NCBI GenBank assembly: GCA_021796385.1
Contig: JAJYXQ010000007.1
Span: 1 to 64,000 of the forward strand
DNA: 64,000 nucleotides
Reading direction: 5' to 3'
From: Thermoplasmata archaeon
GTDB lineage: Archaea; Thermoplasmatota; Thermoplasmata; Lutacidiplasmatales; UBA184
Shown here one piece after another: positions 45,386 to 55,244 of this stretch. Below the pieces are notes generated by a model that was given only the letters and a program-made list of their open reading frames with translations, made no database searches and was not told the origin of the DNA. A program made the translations under genes and the position numbers. Within the stretch, counting starts at the first letter, position 1. Each line of letters opens with the position of its first letter.

Positions 45386-45550
45386 TTTACGTCACCTTAT
45401 CCTTGGTTTGGGACAGAGGGGGATAACGGGTGGGCTTAATAAGACATTCGGAAAACGGACCCCCGCTCCAAGCACCGGGACCCGTCGCCCCTCGGGAAGT
45501 ACCGAAGGTAAGAGGCAAAACGTCTAACCTTCTGATGCCTGGCTCTGGTC

Positions 45551-48500
45551 GTGGCGCTGCCATCCAAGGGGAGCCCCTTCGCACAGTCGGCGAGGGAACT
45601 ACCTCTTATGGGACTTGTGGCGGAGCGCGGGCTCCTGTCCGGGGCCCTTGCCGAGGCCCAGCAAGGCCAGGGATCCACATGGGTATTGGAGGGCCCCGCC
45701 GGGATTGGAAAGACCCGGCTCGCCCGGTGGGTGCAGCAAGAGGCGGGATGTTCCGCCTACCGGACCTTATGGGGGTACTCGGTTAAGGAGGTCTCCACCC
45801 CGTTCTTCCCTTTCCTTCAGATCTTCCGGACCCCCGTAGCCCTTGCCCGAGGGAGCGCGTCCCAGGACCTGAGAGGGTCTCCCGTCGTCATCATCGAAGA
45901 ACCGCGCACTCGGGAGGTTTTCGACCAAGTGGGTTCGCTTGGGGCCGGACGGGCCGTCCTCGTCCTATCCCGGGAGCGGCCGGAGACTCTGAAGTCTCGG
46001 TACCCCTCGTGGCCCGAGGGGGTCCGGTCCCTGTGGCTATCCAAAGGCGAAGGCCCGGAGAAGCTTTCTCCGACGGACATCGATCATCTGGGGAACGCGG
46101 TCGAGGACTTCCTGAGGTCCGCCCCCGGGAGCTTGGTCACGATGGCCGGGATCGAGTTCCTTGTCACCCAGAATGGATTTCCGCCCGTCCTTCGATTGGT
46201 CCAGTTCGTCCGGGACGTGGCCGAGGAGACGGGTGGCCAATTGCTGATCTCCGTCAACCCGGAAAGCCTGGAAAGGCGGGAGGTCTCCCTTTTGGAGGGG
46301 GAAGGCGAGGTGCACAATGCCCACCACCTCCCGGAAGCTTCCCCGACCGCCCCGGAAACGGGGGTGACCGCGATGATGCGTTATCTCGACGAGCTGGAAG
46401 GTGACTCGGCGGTACATCCCATATTGCTGGTCTTTGACGATCTCCCTTGGGCGGACCCGGACTCCCTACGAACGTTCCAGTTTCTCTCCCGGAACGTTCG
46501 AGATCTACGCGTGGTGATGGTGGCCACGGCGCGCACCGACCTGGACCCTACGGCTCCAGGGGAGGTTCTTCCCAGCTGGCGCGTACTCTTGGACGATCTC
46601 GAGAAGGAAGGATCGATCCGCCGGATCGCCCTCCACGGACTTGGCCCGAACGAGGCTGCCGACTTGGTGGAGAAGGCCTTTGGCGGAACCCTGCCCTCGG
46701 GGGCAGAGGACCCCGTGCTGCGCCATGTTCTCGAGCGCTCGGGGGGAAATGCGTACTTCCTCCTCGAGACCCTCCGGCAATTGGCGGAGAGGTCCTACCT
46801 TCACCTCAAGAACGGGGGACTCTCCTGGAACTTCCCTCCCGGCGAGGAGGAACGGCTCGGCGACGTGATCCCCGATACCCTTCGGAGGCTCGTGGGGCGT
46901 CGTCTTGAACCCCTCCACCCGGATGAACGGGAACTTTTGCAATGGGCGGCCGTTTGCGGCAGCGAGTTCGACACTGAGCCCCTCGCGGCCATGCTCTCTG
47001 TGCCGCGCTCGTCGGTCGAACGGCTGGTCGAGCGGATCGAACATCGGGAGCACCTTGTCGAGCGCACCCAGGGTACGGGGATGAAAGGGCGGTGGGCCTT
47101 CGGTCATCCCTTTGTCTGGGAGGTCGTTTCCGAAGGGCTGCCAATGGAGGCATGGCAACGCCACGCCTTGGCGCTTGCCGAGTGGTGGTCGATGCACCGT
47201 CCGGAAGAACGCGAGGCCGTGGCTCGCCTGTATCACGAAGCAAAGGTCGCCGAACCCGGCCTTGCCTGGGTCCGTAAAGCCCTCCAACAGGCGGTGGAAT
47301 CCCGGAATGTCGAAGCGGCCGAACGGCTCCACCGATGGCTGCAGGATCTCCTGGAGGTTGGAGGCATCGCGCGCAACCTCCGAGTCCAAGAAGGTCTCGA
47401 ATATTCGCTCCGATTGTTGGAGGTCGTCGGCCCCGCTCCTGAGGTGGAACGGATCCTTCGGGGATTGATGGACCTTCAACCGCCGAACGGCCTGCGCTGG
47501 GAGGTCGAGGCGTGCCGCGCCTTCGTCCTAGCCCCCACCGCGCCTCGGGAGAGCCACGAGATCATCGAAAGAATACGGGCCGAGTGGACCGGGCATGCCG
47601 ACCTACCCAAGCAGCTTTTGGCCCTGGCGGGGCTGGCCGCGGCCCGGTCGGCGGCGGCAGAAGCTCGGGAAGAGGACGTGGAACGGGAAGCGGACGGGGT
47701 GATCGCGCTCGGGCGGGACCTGCCCGAGTGGATCGAGGCGCAGGCCACCTATCTTTCGGGCGGGGCCCTCGCCCATCGCGGAACCCTCGGGCCGGCCCGA
47801 GAACGGCTCGCCCGTTTGAAAGAACTGAGCGCCGTCACGGGGAACGTGCGGACCCTCGCCGACCAGGCGAACCTTGAGATCTTCATTGCGGAAGCTACGG
47901 GGGACGTTATCGGACAATGCCATGCGAGCGAACGGAGGGTGGAGCTTGCCCGTCGGATCGGAAACCCGGCATCCTTGGTGACCGCCCTCTCCAACCTGTC
48001 GGTGGGGTATGTTTTGGAAGGCGATCTCGACGGAGCCAAGCGCACGCTCGCGGAGTTCCGACAGCTCTGCCACCGGTTCCGCTTCACACGGGCCATACCT
48101 CTCTCCCGGGTCCGGGAAGCCGATATCGCCCTTCACGAACGTCGATGGAAGGAGGCGTGCGACCTGTTCGAGGAGGCCGAGCAACAGATGATACAGTCTG
48201 GCGATCTCGAGCTCCTGCTCTCGGTACGGCTTTCCCACGTGGACGCCCTACTTTGCCTCGGGGATCTGTCCCGGGCTCTAAGCATCATCGCAACGATCCG
48301 GTCCTCGGAACAGGACTTGCGCATTTCTGAGCTCGCAAGCCTCTTGATGTTGGAGGGACGGGTCTTGCTTGCGCAAGGGGAGCGGGAGGGGTCCCGCCAA
48401 AAGTTCGATGAGGCCCTCGCCCATGCCGCGCGGGTGGAGAACTCATTCGACCAAGGAATGGTAGAACGACACCTTGCGCAGTGGGAAGAACGCTTTGGAA

Positions 48501-48625
48501 ATGCCGAAAAGGCCCAGGCACTCCGAGCCAGTGCCCGGGCCCGGCTCGTGAAGTGCGGTATTGCTCCTAAGTCCTGGGCGATGGAGTGGCCACCCCCTTT
48601 CCCGGACGCCGCTCCTCGGGATTGA
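45551..48625 (+). CDS. STAND/AAA-type ATPase with DUF835-like domain inserted between Walker A and B; C-terminal TPR/helical region
   Basis: Walker A GPAGIGKTRLARWVQ; DUF835-like GAGRAVLVLSRERPETLKSRYP...VRSLWLS...GSLVTMAGIEFLVTQNGFPPVLRLVQFVRDVAEETGGQLLISVNPESL; Walker B ILLVFDDLPWADPDSLRTFQFL. Start may be GTG 45551 or a later codon. Confidence 0.8.
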   Translation: MALPSKGSPFAQSARELPLMGLVAERGLLSGALAEAQQGQGSTWVLEGPAGIGKTRLARWVQQEAGCSAYRTLWGYSVKEVSTPFFPFLQIFRTPVALARGSASQDLRGSPVVIIEEPRTREVFDQVGSLGAGRAVLVLSRERPETLKSRYPSWPEGVRSLWLSKGEGPEKLSPTDIDHLGNAVEDFLRSAPGSLVTMAGIEFLVTQNGFPPVLRLVQFVRDVAEETGGQLLISVNPESLERREVSLLEGEGEVHNAHHLPEASPTAPETGVTAMMRYLDELEGDSAVHPILLVFDDLPWADPDSLRTFQFLSRNVRDLRVVMVATARTDLDPTAPGEVLPSWRVLLDDLEKEGSIRRIALHGLGPNEAADLVEKAFGGTLPSGAEDPVLRHVLERSGGNAYFLLETLRQLAERSYLHLKNGGLSWNFPPGEEERLGDVIPDTLRRLVGRRLEPLHPDERELLQWAAVCGSEFDTEPLAAMLSVPRSSVERLVERIEHREHLVERTQGTGMKGRWAFGHPFVWEVVSEGLPMEAWQRHALALAEWWSMHRPEEREAVARLYHEAKVAEPGLAWVRKALQQAVESRNVEAAERLHRWLQDLLEVGGIARNLRVQEGLEYSLRLLEVVGPAPEVERILRGLMDLQPPNGLRWEVEACRAFVLAPTAPRESHEIIERIRAEWTGHADLPKQLLALAGLAAARSAAAEAREEDVEREADGVIALGRDLPEWIEAQATYLSGGALAHRGTLGPARERLARLKELSAVTGNVRTLADQANLEIFIAEATGDVIGQCHASERRVELARRIGNPASLVTALSNLSVGYVLEGDLDGAKRTLAEFRQLCHRFRFTRAIPLSRVREADIALHERRWKEACDLFEEAEQQMIQSGDLELLLSVRLSHVDALLCLGDLSRALSIIATIRSSEQDLRISELASLLMLEGRVLLAQGEREGSRQKFDEALAHAARVENSFDQGMVERHLAQWEERFGNAEKAQALRASARARLVKCGIAPKSWAMEWPPPFPDAAPRD

Positions 48626-48902
48626 AGGCCGGGTGGCCACAGAAAGCTCGTTCGAGCCGAGGTTCATGGTCCACCTCGGAGCGAAGTTGCCCTCCAGAAG
48701 GATCCGGGCGAAGGCAAAACCATGAGGGTAAGGATGGGCATGAATACCGTTGAATAACAACCGACAGCATAAGTACTGCAGCCCCCATTCGGAATCCCGT
48801 GCGAAAGCTCCGAGGGTTAGGCCTCATCAGGTCAAGCTCAATCCGCGTCGGAAGACCAACGCCCTCTCCGTCAGATCCTTGGTTCCCCGGAGGTGAACCC
48901 GT

Positions 48903-51900
48903 ATGAGGATGCCCCCGTACCTCTCGGTGTACGGCTTTGCCATGGCCGCCGTCGCCCTTCTCCTTGTGCCGACCGGGATCGTGTTCCACCTACCCCCCGT
49001 CCTGAACTCGACCGGTGTCGCCCACGCCCCCGATCACCCATCCACTCCCACTCACTCCCGGTCCGTGGTCCCCTCATCCGAAAATTCCCCTTCGGGTCCG
49101 CTCTATGCCGCCGAGCGTTCGCTCGCCCAGGGGGCGGGCCCGGCCTATGGTCGCCCCACTTCGTGTGCGGAGGAGGGAAGTTCTGCCCACTGTGCCCCCA
49201 CGAAGACTTCCGCCCCCCTCGCAACTCCGCCTGGGGCTGTCGGATGGAGAGAGGTGTACCCTGCGGTCCCGTCACCGCGGTCAGACGAGGTTCTCGTCAT
49301 CGATACAAAGGACAATGTCACCCTGCTCTTCGGAGGGGTGTCGGCCCAGGGGATCTACCTCGGAGATACTTGGGAGTTTCATTCGGCCTCCGCCTGTTGG
49401 CCCTACTCTAGCGCCTGCTCTTTTTTCACGAACACCGGACCTCCCGGCGGCTATTGGCAAGAGTTGAATGGAACCGTATCGCCGTCCCCCCGTGCCAACG
49501 CGAGCGCGACCTATGATCAGATGGACAACGAGGTGCTGCTCTTCGGTGGCGAGGGGCCCGGAGGCACTGCCCTTAACGATACTTGGACGTTCCAGGATGG
49601 CAACTGGACTGAGGTGAATTCTGTCGCGTCCCCGTCGGCGCGATTTGCGGCCGCGATCTCGGGAGGCAGTGATGGCCGCGCGGTCTGGGGTTCTCCCACA
49701 GGTCCGGTCGTCCTATTCGGAGGCGAGACGGCGAACGGTCGAATGCTAGGGGATACCTGGCAGTTCTCCTCCGGACAGTGGGTCAACGTGACCCCGGCCC
49801 GGAGTCCCCCACCGCGTGCGTTCTCGAGCCTGCTTTGGACCTCCGCTCCATCATTCGCCCTTTTCGGCGGGCTCGGATCGAACCACGTCGTACTTGGCGA
49901 CCTTTGGATCTGGACCTCAGATCCGCTCGGGACATGCGGGGCGAGCGGCCTTCCCACGGTATTCTGCGTTTGGCACAATGTGACGGCCAATTTCACCGGC
50001 AACCTCCCCTCCCCCCGGTATGGGATGGCGTACTCCTCGAATGGAGGCAAGCTCTACGGCGGCACGGGTCCGGGTGGGGAACTCTACGGCGACCTCTGGG
50101 ACTTCACGAACCTCGGCGGCAGCGGTACCCTCACGAACATGTCGAAGTCGGACATTCTCGTGAACCGCCCCCCTCCCCCTCGAATCGGATCGTCCCTATG
50201 CGTCCCCTCCGCCATTTATCCTGGCGGATACGAGACGATGGAAATCTATCTGTGGGGGGGCAAGAGCCCTTCCGGAGAGGCCCTTGGGGACAGCTGGACG
50301 TTGGAGCTCGTGAATTTCGGGAACAATAGCACGACGGAATACTGGTGGATCAACATGACCTCGAGCTATCAACTTCCCCAGGGACCCCCTCCCGTCACCG
50401 GGATGAGCATGGTCTACGACGACGCCGACCAGGAGGTCGTGCTCTTCGGAGGGTTCTCGGACGAGATCGATACCCTCGTTCCCCAAGGCCCTCTCAACGA
50501 CACCTGGACGTATTCGAACGGGGTGTGGACCAATGTGACCTCGTATCCGTCCCCATCCGCACGGTGGGACGCTTCGATGGCCTACGACCCCGCCGACTCC
50601 GATGTGGTCCTGTATGGCGGGATCAGTGGGACGGCGGACCCGGCGTACACTAACGACGTCGCCTTGGGGGACACCTGGACCTTCGCCGCGGGCTCCTGGA
50701 CCGATATCTCACAAATGGTCACCGTCAATGACTCCAGCCAGCCCTTCTTCGAGCAGCTTGGAATGCTTCCGCGTGGCGGGGCGTCGCTGGCGTGGGACCC
50801 GCAAGACCAGGGCCTTCTGCTGTTCGGTGGTTGGGACTCCTTGACGGGGCATTGCATATACATGGTGACCATCCTCTTGAAACCCTGCGGGGAAGCGGGG
50901 GGCACTTGGCTCTTCAGCAACGACACATGGACCCGATTGACGGCCTCCGGTCCATCCAACCGTTCGAACGCGGGGATGGTCTGGGACTACGCCGACAATT
51001 ACATGGTCCTGTTCGGAGGACTCAACGGGCAGGATTTCTACGGGCTGCGGAGCGGATTGAACCTGGGGTTCCTCGACGATACCTGGAAGTTCACGAACGA
51101 CACCTGGACCCAGTTGAACCCTACCACCCCTCCCCCCCTCGTCGGAGCCCCTCAGCTGGCGTACGACCAGAACGACCACGAGGTCATCCTCTTCGGTTCC
51201 GGGGCGCCATACCCGACCCTGTGGCCCGCCTTCCCGGGGGACCTACCGTCGACCGTCAACAACGGTACGAACGCCACGTGGGCCTTCCGCGCGGGTCAGT
51301 GGACGAACCTTTCCGCGGCGTTATCCGAAGCTCCCCCCATCTCTAACGACGGGGCGATGGTGTTCGATCAGGCGGACAACACGATCGTGTACGTGACGGG
51401 AGACACGCCACCCTACATTGCAAGCGCCGCCCCCATCCCCTCGGGGTATCCCTATTGGACGACCGTGGTGCCGTACAACTGCTACCCCACAGCGGAGAGC
51501 ATCCAACTCTTCCCAGTTTCCGGCGGCTATTGCTGGGGGACCACCTGGACGTTCGGACCTCCGCCTCTTCGTGCGCTCGCCACGGCGACCCCGGCCCAGG
51601 GGCTCTCGCCGCTCACAGTCCACTTCACGGGGGCAGCGGTGGAGGGCACGGGCCCGTACCGCTACCTCTGGAACTTCGGAGATGCCTCACCGGAGTCCAC
51701 GGCCCAGAACCCGACCCACACGTACAATGCCACGGCCATCTTCACAGCGACCCTCACGGTCACCGACAAGAACGACACGAATGCCTCCGTCCGCCTCGAG
51801 ATATCGACGCTCTGTCCAAACTCGGGGAATTTCGTCTGTGTCGTGAGTCATTATGGGGGGTACTTCCTGCATGGAATCTCCGTCCAGAATACTCTCGGGG

Positions 51901-54900
51901 TATATGCCGAGGACAACAACCAATCCGCCACGTCCGTCACCGGTACGATCGGAGGCGCAACGTACACCTTCTCCGCCCCGAAGGGCACGAATGGCGCCTG
52001 GACGGTCTCCATCGACATGGGTCAGTTGGCCCCCCGTTCCGTTCTGGATGTGACGGCAACCTTCCCGGGAGGGGGCACGCTTTCGGAGAATTACAATCTG
52101 GGGATCATCGACACTCCGTCGTGGTTGACGGATTTCTTGGGGGGAGGTCCCACGAACGCCCGGGGCCCGGGGGGAAAGGCCCCGACCCCCCATCCGGATG
52201 CGAGTTCCTCGAGTGGGGGGAAGTGGTACGCCATGTATGGCCTGGGTCGGGAGGTCGACCTTCTCCAGCTCCTGAACGCGTTCAACGTGACCGTCCCCCC
52301 CTTCATCAATACGACCAATGGCTCGTTCAAGGTGCTACCCGATTTCGGCCTCTACGTCAACTACCTTTCGAACGGGTACATCACCCTGGGGGGCTTCGTG
52401 TCCGGCACCTACAAGACCCATCCACCCCCCTCTCCCTTCCCTTCGGATGATGACCCGTTCAACGATATGCCGCAGTCCGGGCCGTCGAACAACGCGGCCT
52501 CCAGCGAGACCTTTTCGATCGCCCTGAGACTGGATGTCACGGGCACTTGGAAGGTGAACGGCACCACCGACTCGGTGGATTTCGTCTACTTCAACGTCAG
52601 CTTGCAGGTCAAGGGCAGCTTGTCCTTCGTGGTCCCGATCGAGGGCTACGCGCCACCGCAGAATGGGGTCCCCGGGGTGGGCATCTACGTCACCATCACA
52701 GTGAAGACGAATCTCTCGTTCACGTTCGTCTTTGCCCCCAATACGTCGAGGTCCGACGACATTCTGGGACTTGGCATCATGCTCAAGGCATTCATCTTCG
52801 GGATCGGTCTGACGCTTGAGGTAGTGCTCACCGCGGCGGTCGCCATCGCCTCCGTATCCGGGGGAGGGGACGTGGGGATCACGGCCCAGTTCACGGTGTC
52901 AAACAACCAGATGTATCTCTCGAAGTTCGTGCTGTCGGGACAGCTGTTCATGAGCGCTACTTTCGGGCCTTTCGGGTACACCCTCATGCTCTACTCCGGG
53001 ATCATCTGGCAATGGACGCCCTCGGGGCTCGTCCCCATACAACGGCCCGCCGCTCATCCGGCCCCGAAGACGATCGTTTCCCTCCTTCCCCGATACTGGA
53101 ACGTCACCGGTTACGACTCTCCGGTGTGGGCCAACGGGAGTTGGTCCGGTACCGCCCTCCACGATGTGTTCCCCTATACCTCTCTCTCCCTGGCTCCTTC
53201 GGCGGACGGAGCATCATTCTTGTACATGACGGACGCCGTGAACAAGAGCGAAGCCGTTGGAACTTCGATCGAGGGGTACGATCTCAACACGGCCACCCGG
53301 ACCCTCTCCTCCCTCCCGCCCCCGCCTTCGGCCGCCACGCAGGTGTTGCTCCATCCTCTCCTCCAGAATTTGTCGAACGGGACCGAGCTCGGGCTGTGGC
53401 AGGCCATCGTTCCCGCCCAGATCCAAGGCGGCCCCGCGGGCATCCGCACCGCTGCCTTGCAGGCGGATTACTACAATGCGACCACCGGCGCCTGGAGCAC
53501 TCCGAGCAACCTTACTCAAACGGGGGTGGCGCAGAGCTTTGTGTCGGCCCCTTGCGGTGGCGGTGCCGAGGTCGCTGCACTCATCGGCCCCTCGTTCGGT
53601 GCTCCCGGGCAATACGTTCAACTTTGGCGACTGAGCAGCACCGGATCTAGCCTGGTTACCAACCGGACCGTGGCATCGGTAGAGGCCCTGCAGGGGCTCG
53701 ATTGCACGACAGGCGATGTGTCCTACCTTACTCCGTCCGGTGCCCAAGGTCTCCTCAACCTGGCCTCCGGGAGTGTCATTCCGATCCCGCTCGATGTGGG
53801 GTACCATGCCGCATCGCTCGGGGCCGTGAGGAACGCTTCGGGAACCTTTGCGCTGCTTGAGATCTCCTCGAGCGGTGAGCGGGTCACCGTGTTCGACGCG
53901 GGGAGCGGCTCTGCGATATTGTCTCGGGACCTTCCTGGGAATCCTGTCTCCGTTCAAGTGGTTGGCTTCAATGGGGCCTTTTACGGTGTGATCGGGTACC
54001 GATATGGCTACACCATTGAGAACCTCTCGGATGGTCGTCTCCAAACCCCCTTCACCTACACAGGGGACATAGCGTCGCTCTCCGGGGTCGAGCAAGGCTC
54101 GTACCTGATCGTCACCACGTTGGTCAATACCGGTACTTCTTCCCGCCCCCTCCTGAACCTCCTTGTGAACGATGTCCCCTTGATCCAGGTGAGCGCCCCG
54201 GTCGTCACACCCAACCCCGCCGGTCCCGGAGCCACCGTCAACATCACCGCGACCGCAAGTTCCCCCACCCCGGTCACCGTCACCTGGAACGGTCTTCCGG
54301 TGGGTTGCACCGCGGGTACGGCGGGGACGTACTCCCTGACGTGCCCGAACCCCACTCCCGGTAGCTATACGATCTCTCTCACGGCCATGGATGCCGACCT
54401 CCACACGGTGACTGGGCCAGGCGTGGTGCTCCGCGTTCTGGCACCCACGTCTAGTTCTTCCAGCGCCGGAGGTCTTTGGGTGGACCGCCCGCTTGCGACA
54501 CTTGGGACCGTCGACCCTTCCTTCCCCACCACCTTGCTCGTCGAGGCCGGGGGTGGAAAAGGCCCCTATACGTACAATTGGTCGGGTCTTCCCTCGGGAT
54601 GCCTATCGCAGAATGCTTCCCGCATCTCTTGCTCCCCCACGACGCCCGGGACATACGCCATTTCCGTCACGGTCCGGGATACGGCGGGGCGCTCGGTCCT
54701 GAGCCCGGCAATCCCACTGGTCGTGTTCCCGGACCCGTCCGTGGCGCTCGCCATCGGGAGTTCCCCCGTGGCGGGGCAACCCTTCCTTCTCACGGGCATC
54801 GTCTCGGGGGGGATGGCTCCCTACCTCATCTCTTGGCCCCAACTCCCCACCGGTTGCCTTGCGACCAATGCCAACCCTGTGCACTGCACGCTCGCTGCGG

Positions 54901-55244
54901 GGAGCTACCCGGTCTCCCTTGAGGTCCGTGATGCCTTCGGTGTCCCGGCGTTCGAGAACACGACACTTGTGGTCGCCAAAACGCCTTCCGGGACCGGCAC
55001 GCCAACCGGCTCGGGCGGGGGCAGCGGAACTGGTAACTCCCTATGGGAGATCATCCTCCTTGGCGTGGCGATAGCCGCAGCCGCCGGGATCCTCTTTCTT
55101 GCTTACTGGCGGTGGCGACCGGGAAAGGGCCTGGCACCCCCCTCCTCTCCTCCGAGCCCTGCGGTCACCCAACCAACGGCACCATCCCCGCCACCCACGT
55201 TCTCCGTTCCCCCTCCACCACCCCCCGGAGTTCCTCCCACATGA
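48903..55244 (+). CDS. Giant Kelch-repeat surface protein with PKD and Ig modules, C-terminal TM and Pro-rich tail
   Basis: Signal-type N-terminus; many Kelch blades (VLLFGGxxxxGxxLxDTWTFxxGxWT); PKD APAQGLSPLTVHFTGAAVEGTGPYRYLWNFGDASPESTAQNPTHTY; GLPSGC...C modules; TM IILLGVAIAAAAGILFLAYW. Confidence 0.88.
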   Translation: MRMPPYLSVYGFAMAAVALLLVPTGIVFHLPPVLNSTGVAHAPDHPSTPTHSRSVVPSSENSPSGPLYAAERSLAQGAGPAYGRPTSCAEEGSSAHCAPTKTSAPLATPPGAVGWREVYPAVPSPRSDEVLVIDTKDNVTLLFGGVSAQGIYLGDTWEFHSASACWPYSSACSFFTNTGPPGGYWQELNGTVSPSPRANASATYDQMDNEVLLFGGEGPGGTALNDTWTFQDGNWTEVNSVASPSARFAAAISGGSDGRAVWGSPTGPVVLFGGETANGRMLGDTWQFSSGQWVNVTPARSPPPRAFSSLLWTSAPSFALFGGLGSNHVVLGDLWIWTSDPLGTCGASGLPTVFCVWHNVTANFTGNLPSPRYGMAYSSNGGKLYGGTGPGGELYGDLWDFTNLGGSGTLTNMSKSDILVNRPPPPRIGSSLCVPSAIYPGGYETMEIYLWGGKSPSGEALGDSWTLELVNFGNNSTTEYWWINMTSSYQLPQGPPPVTGMSMVYDDADQEVVLFGGFSDEIDTLVPQGPLNDTWTYSNGVWTNVTSYPSPSARWDASMAYDPADSDVVLYGGISGTADPAYTNDVALGDTWTFAAGSWTDISQMVTVNDSSQPFFEQLGMLPRGGASLAWDPQDQGLLLFGGWDSLTGHCIYMVTILLKPCGEAGGTWLFSNDTWTRLTASGPSNRSNAGMVWDYADNYMVLFGGLNGQDFYGLRSGLNLGFLDDTWKFTNDTWTQLNPTTPPPLVGAPQLAYDQNDHEVILFGSGAPYPTLWPAFPGDLPSTVNNGTNATWAFRAGQWTNLSAALSEAPPISNDGAMVFDQADNTIVYVTGDTPPYIASAAPIPSGYPYWTTVVPYNCYPTAESIQLFPVSGGYCWGTTWTFGPPPLRALATATPAQGLSPLTVHFTGAAVEGTGPYRYLWNFGDASPESTAQNPTHTYNATAIFTATLTVTDKNDTNASVRLEISTLCPNSGNFVCVVSHYGGYFLHGISVQNTLGVYAEDNNQSATSVTGTIGGATYTFSAPKGTNGAWTVSIDMGQLAPRSVLDVTATFPGGGTLSENYNLGIIDTPSWLTDFLGGGPTNARGPGGKAPTPHPDASSSSGGKWYAMYGLGREVDLLQLLNAFNVTVPPFINTTNGSFKVLPDFGLYVNYLSNGYITLGGFVSGTYKTHPPPSPFPSDDDPFNDMPQSGPSNNAASSETFSIALRLDVTGTWKVNGTTDSVDFVYFNVSLQVKGSLSFVVPIEGYAPPQNGVPGVGIYVTITVKTNLSFTFVFAPNTSRSDDILGLGIMLKAFIFGIGLTLEVVLTAAVAIASVSGGGDVGITAQFTVSNNQMYLSKFVLSGQLFMSATFGPFGYTLMLYSGIIWQWTPSGLVPIQRPAAHPAPKTIVSLLPRYWNVTGYDSPVWANGSWSGTALHDVFPYTSLSLAPSADGASFLYMTDAVNKSEAVGTSIEGYDLNTATRTLSSLPPPPSAATQVLLHPLLQNLSNGTELGLWQAIVPAQIQGGPAGIRTAALQADYYNATTGAWSTPSNLTQTGVAQSFVSAPCGGGAEVAALIGPSFGAPGQYVQLWRLSSTGSSLVTNRTVASVEALQGLDCTTGDVSYLTPSGAQGLLNLASGSVIPIPLDVGYHAASLGAVRNASGTFALLEISSSGERVTVFDAGSGSAILSRDLPGNPVSVQVVGFNGAFYGVIGYRYGYTIENLSDGRLQTPFTYTGDIASLSGVEQGSYLIVTTLVNTGTSSRPLLNLLVNDVPLIQVSAPVVTPNPAGPGATVNITATASSPTPVTVTWNGLPVGCTAGTAGTYSLTCPNPTPGSYTISLTAMDADLHTVTGPGVVLRVLAPTSSSSSAGGLWVDRPLATLGTVDPSFPTTLLVEAGGGKGPYTYNWSGLPSGCLSQNASRISCSPTTPGTYAISVTVRDTAGRSVLSPAIPLVVFPDPSVALAIGSSPVAGQPFLLTGIVSGGMAPYLISWPQLPTGCLATNANPVHCTLAAGSYPVSLEVRDAFGVPAFENTTLVVAKTPSGTGTPTGSGGGSGTGNSLWEIILLGVAIAAAAGILFLAYWRWRPGKGLAPPSSPPSPAVTQPTAPSPPPTFSVPPPPPPGVPPT

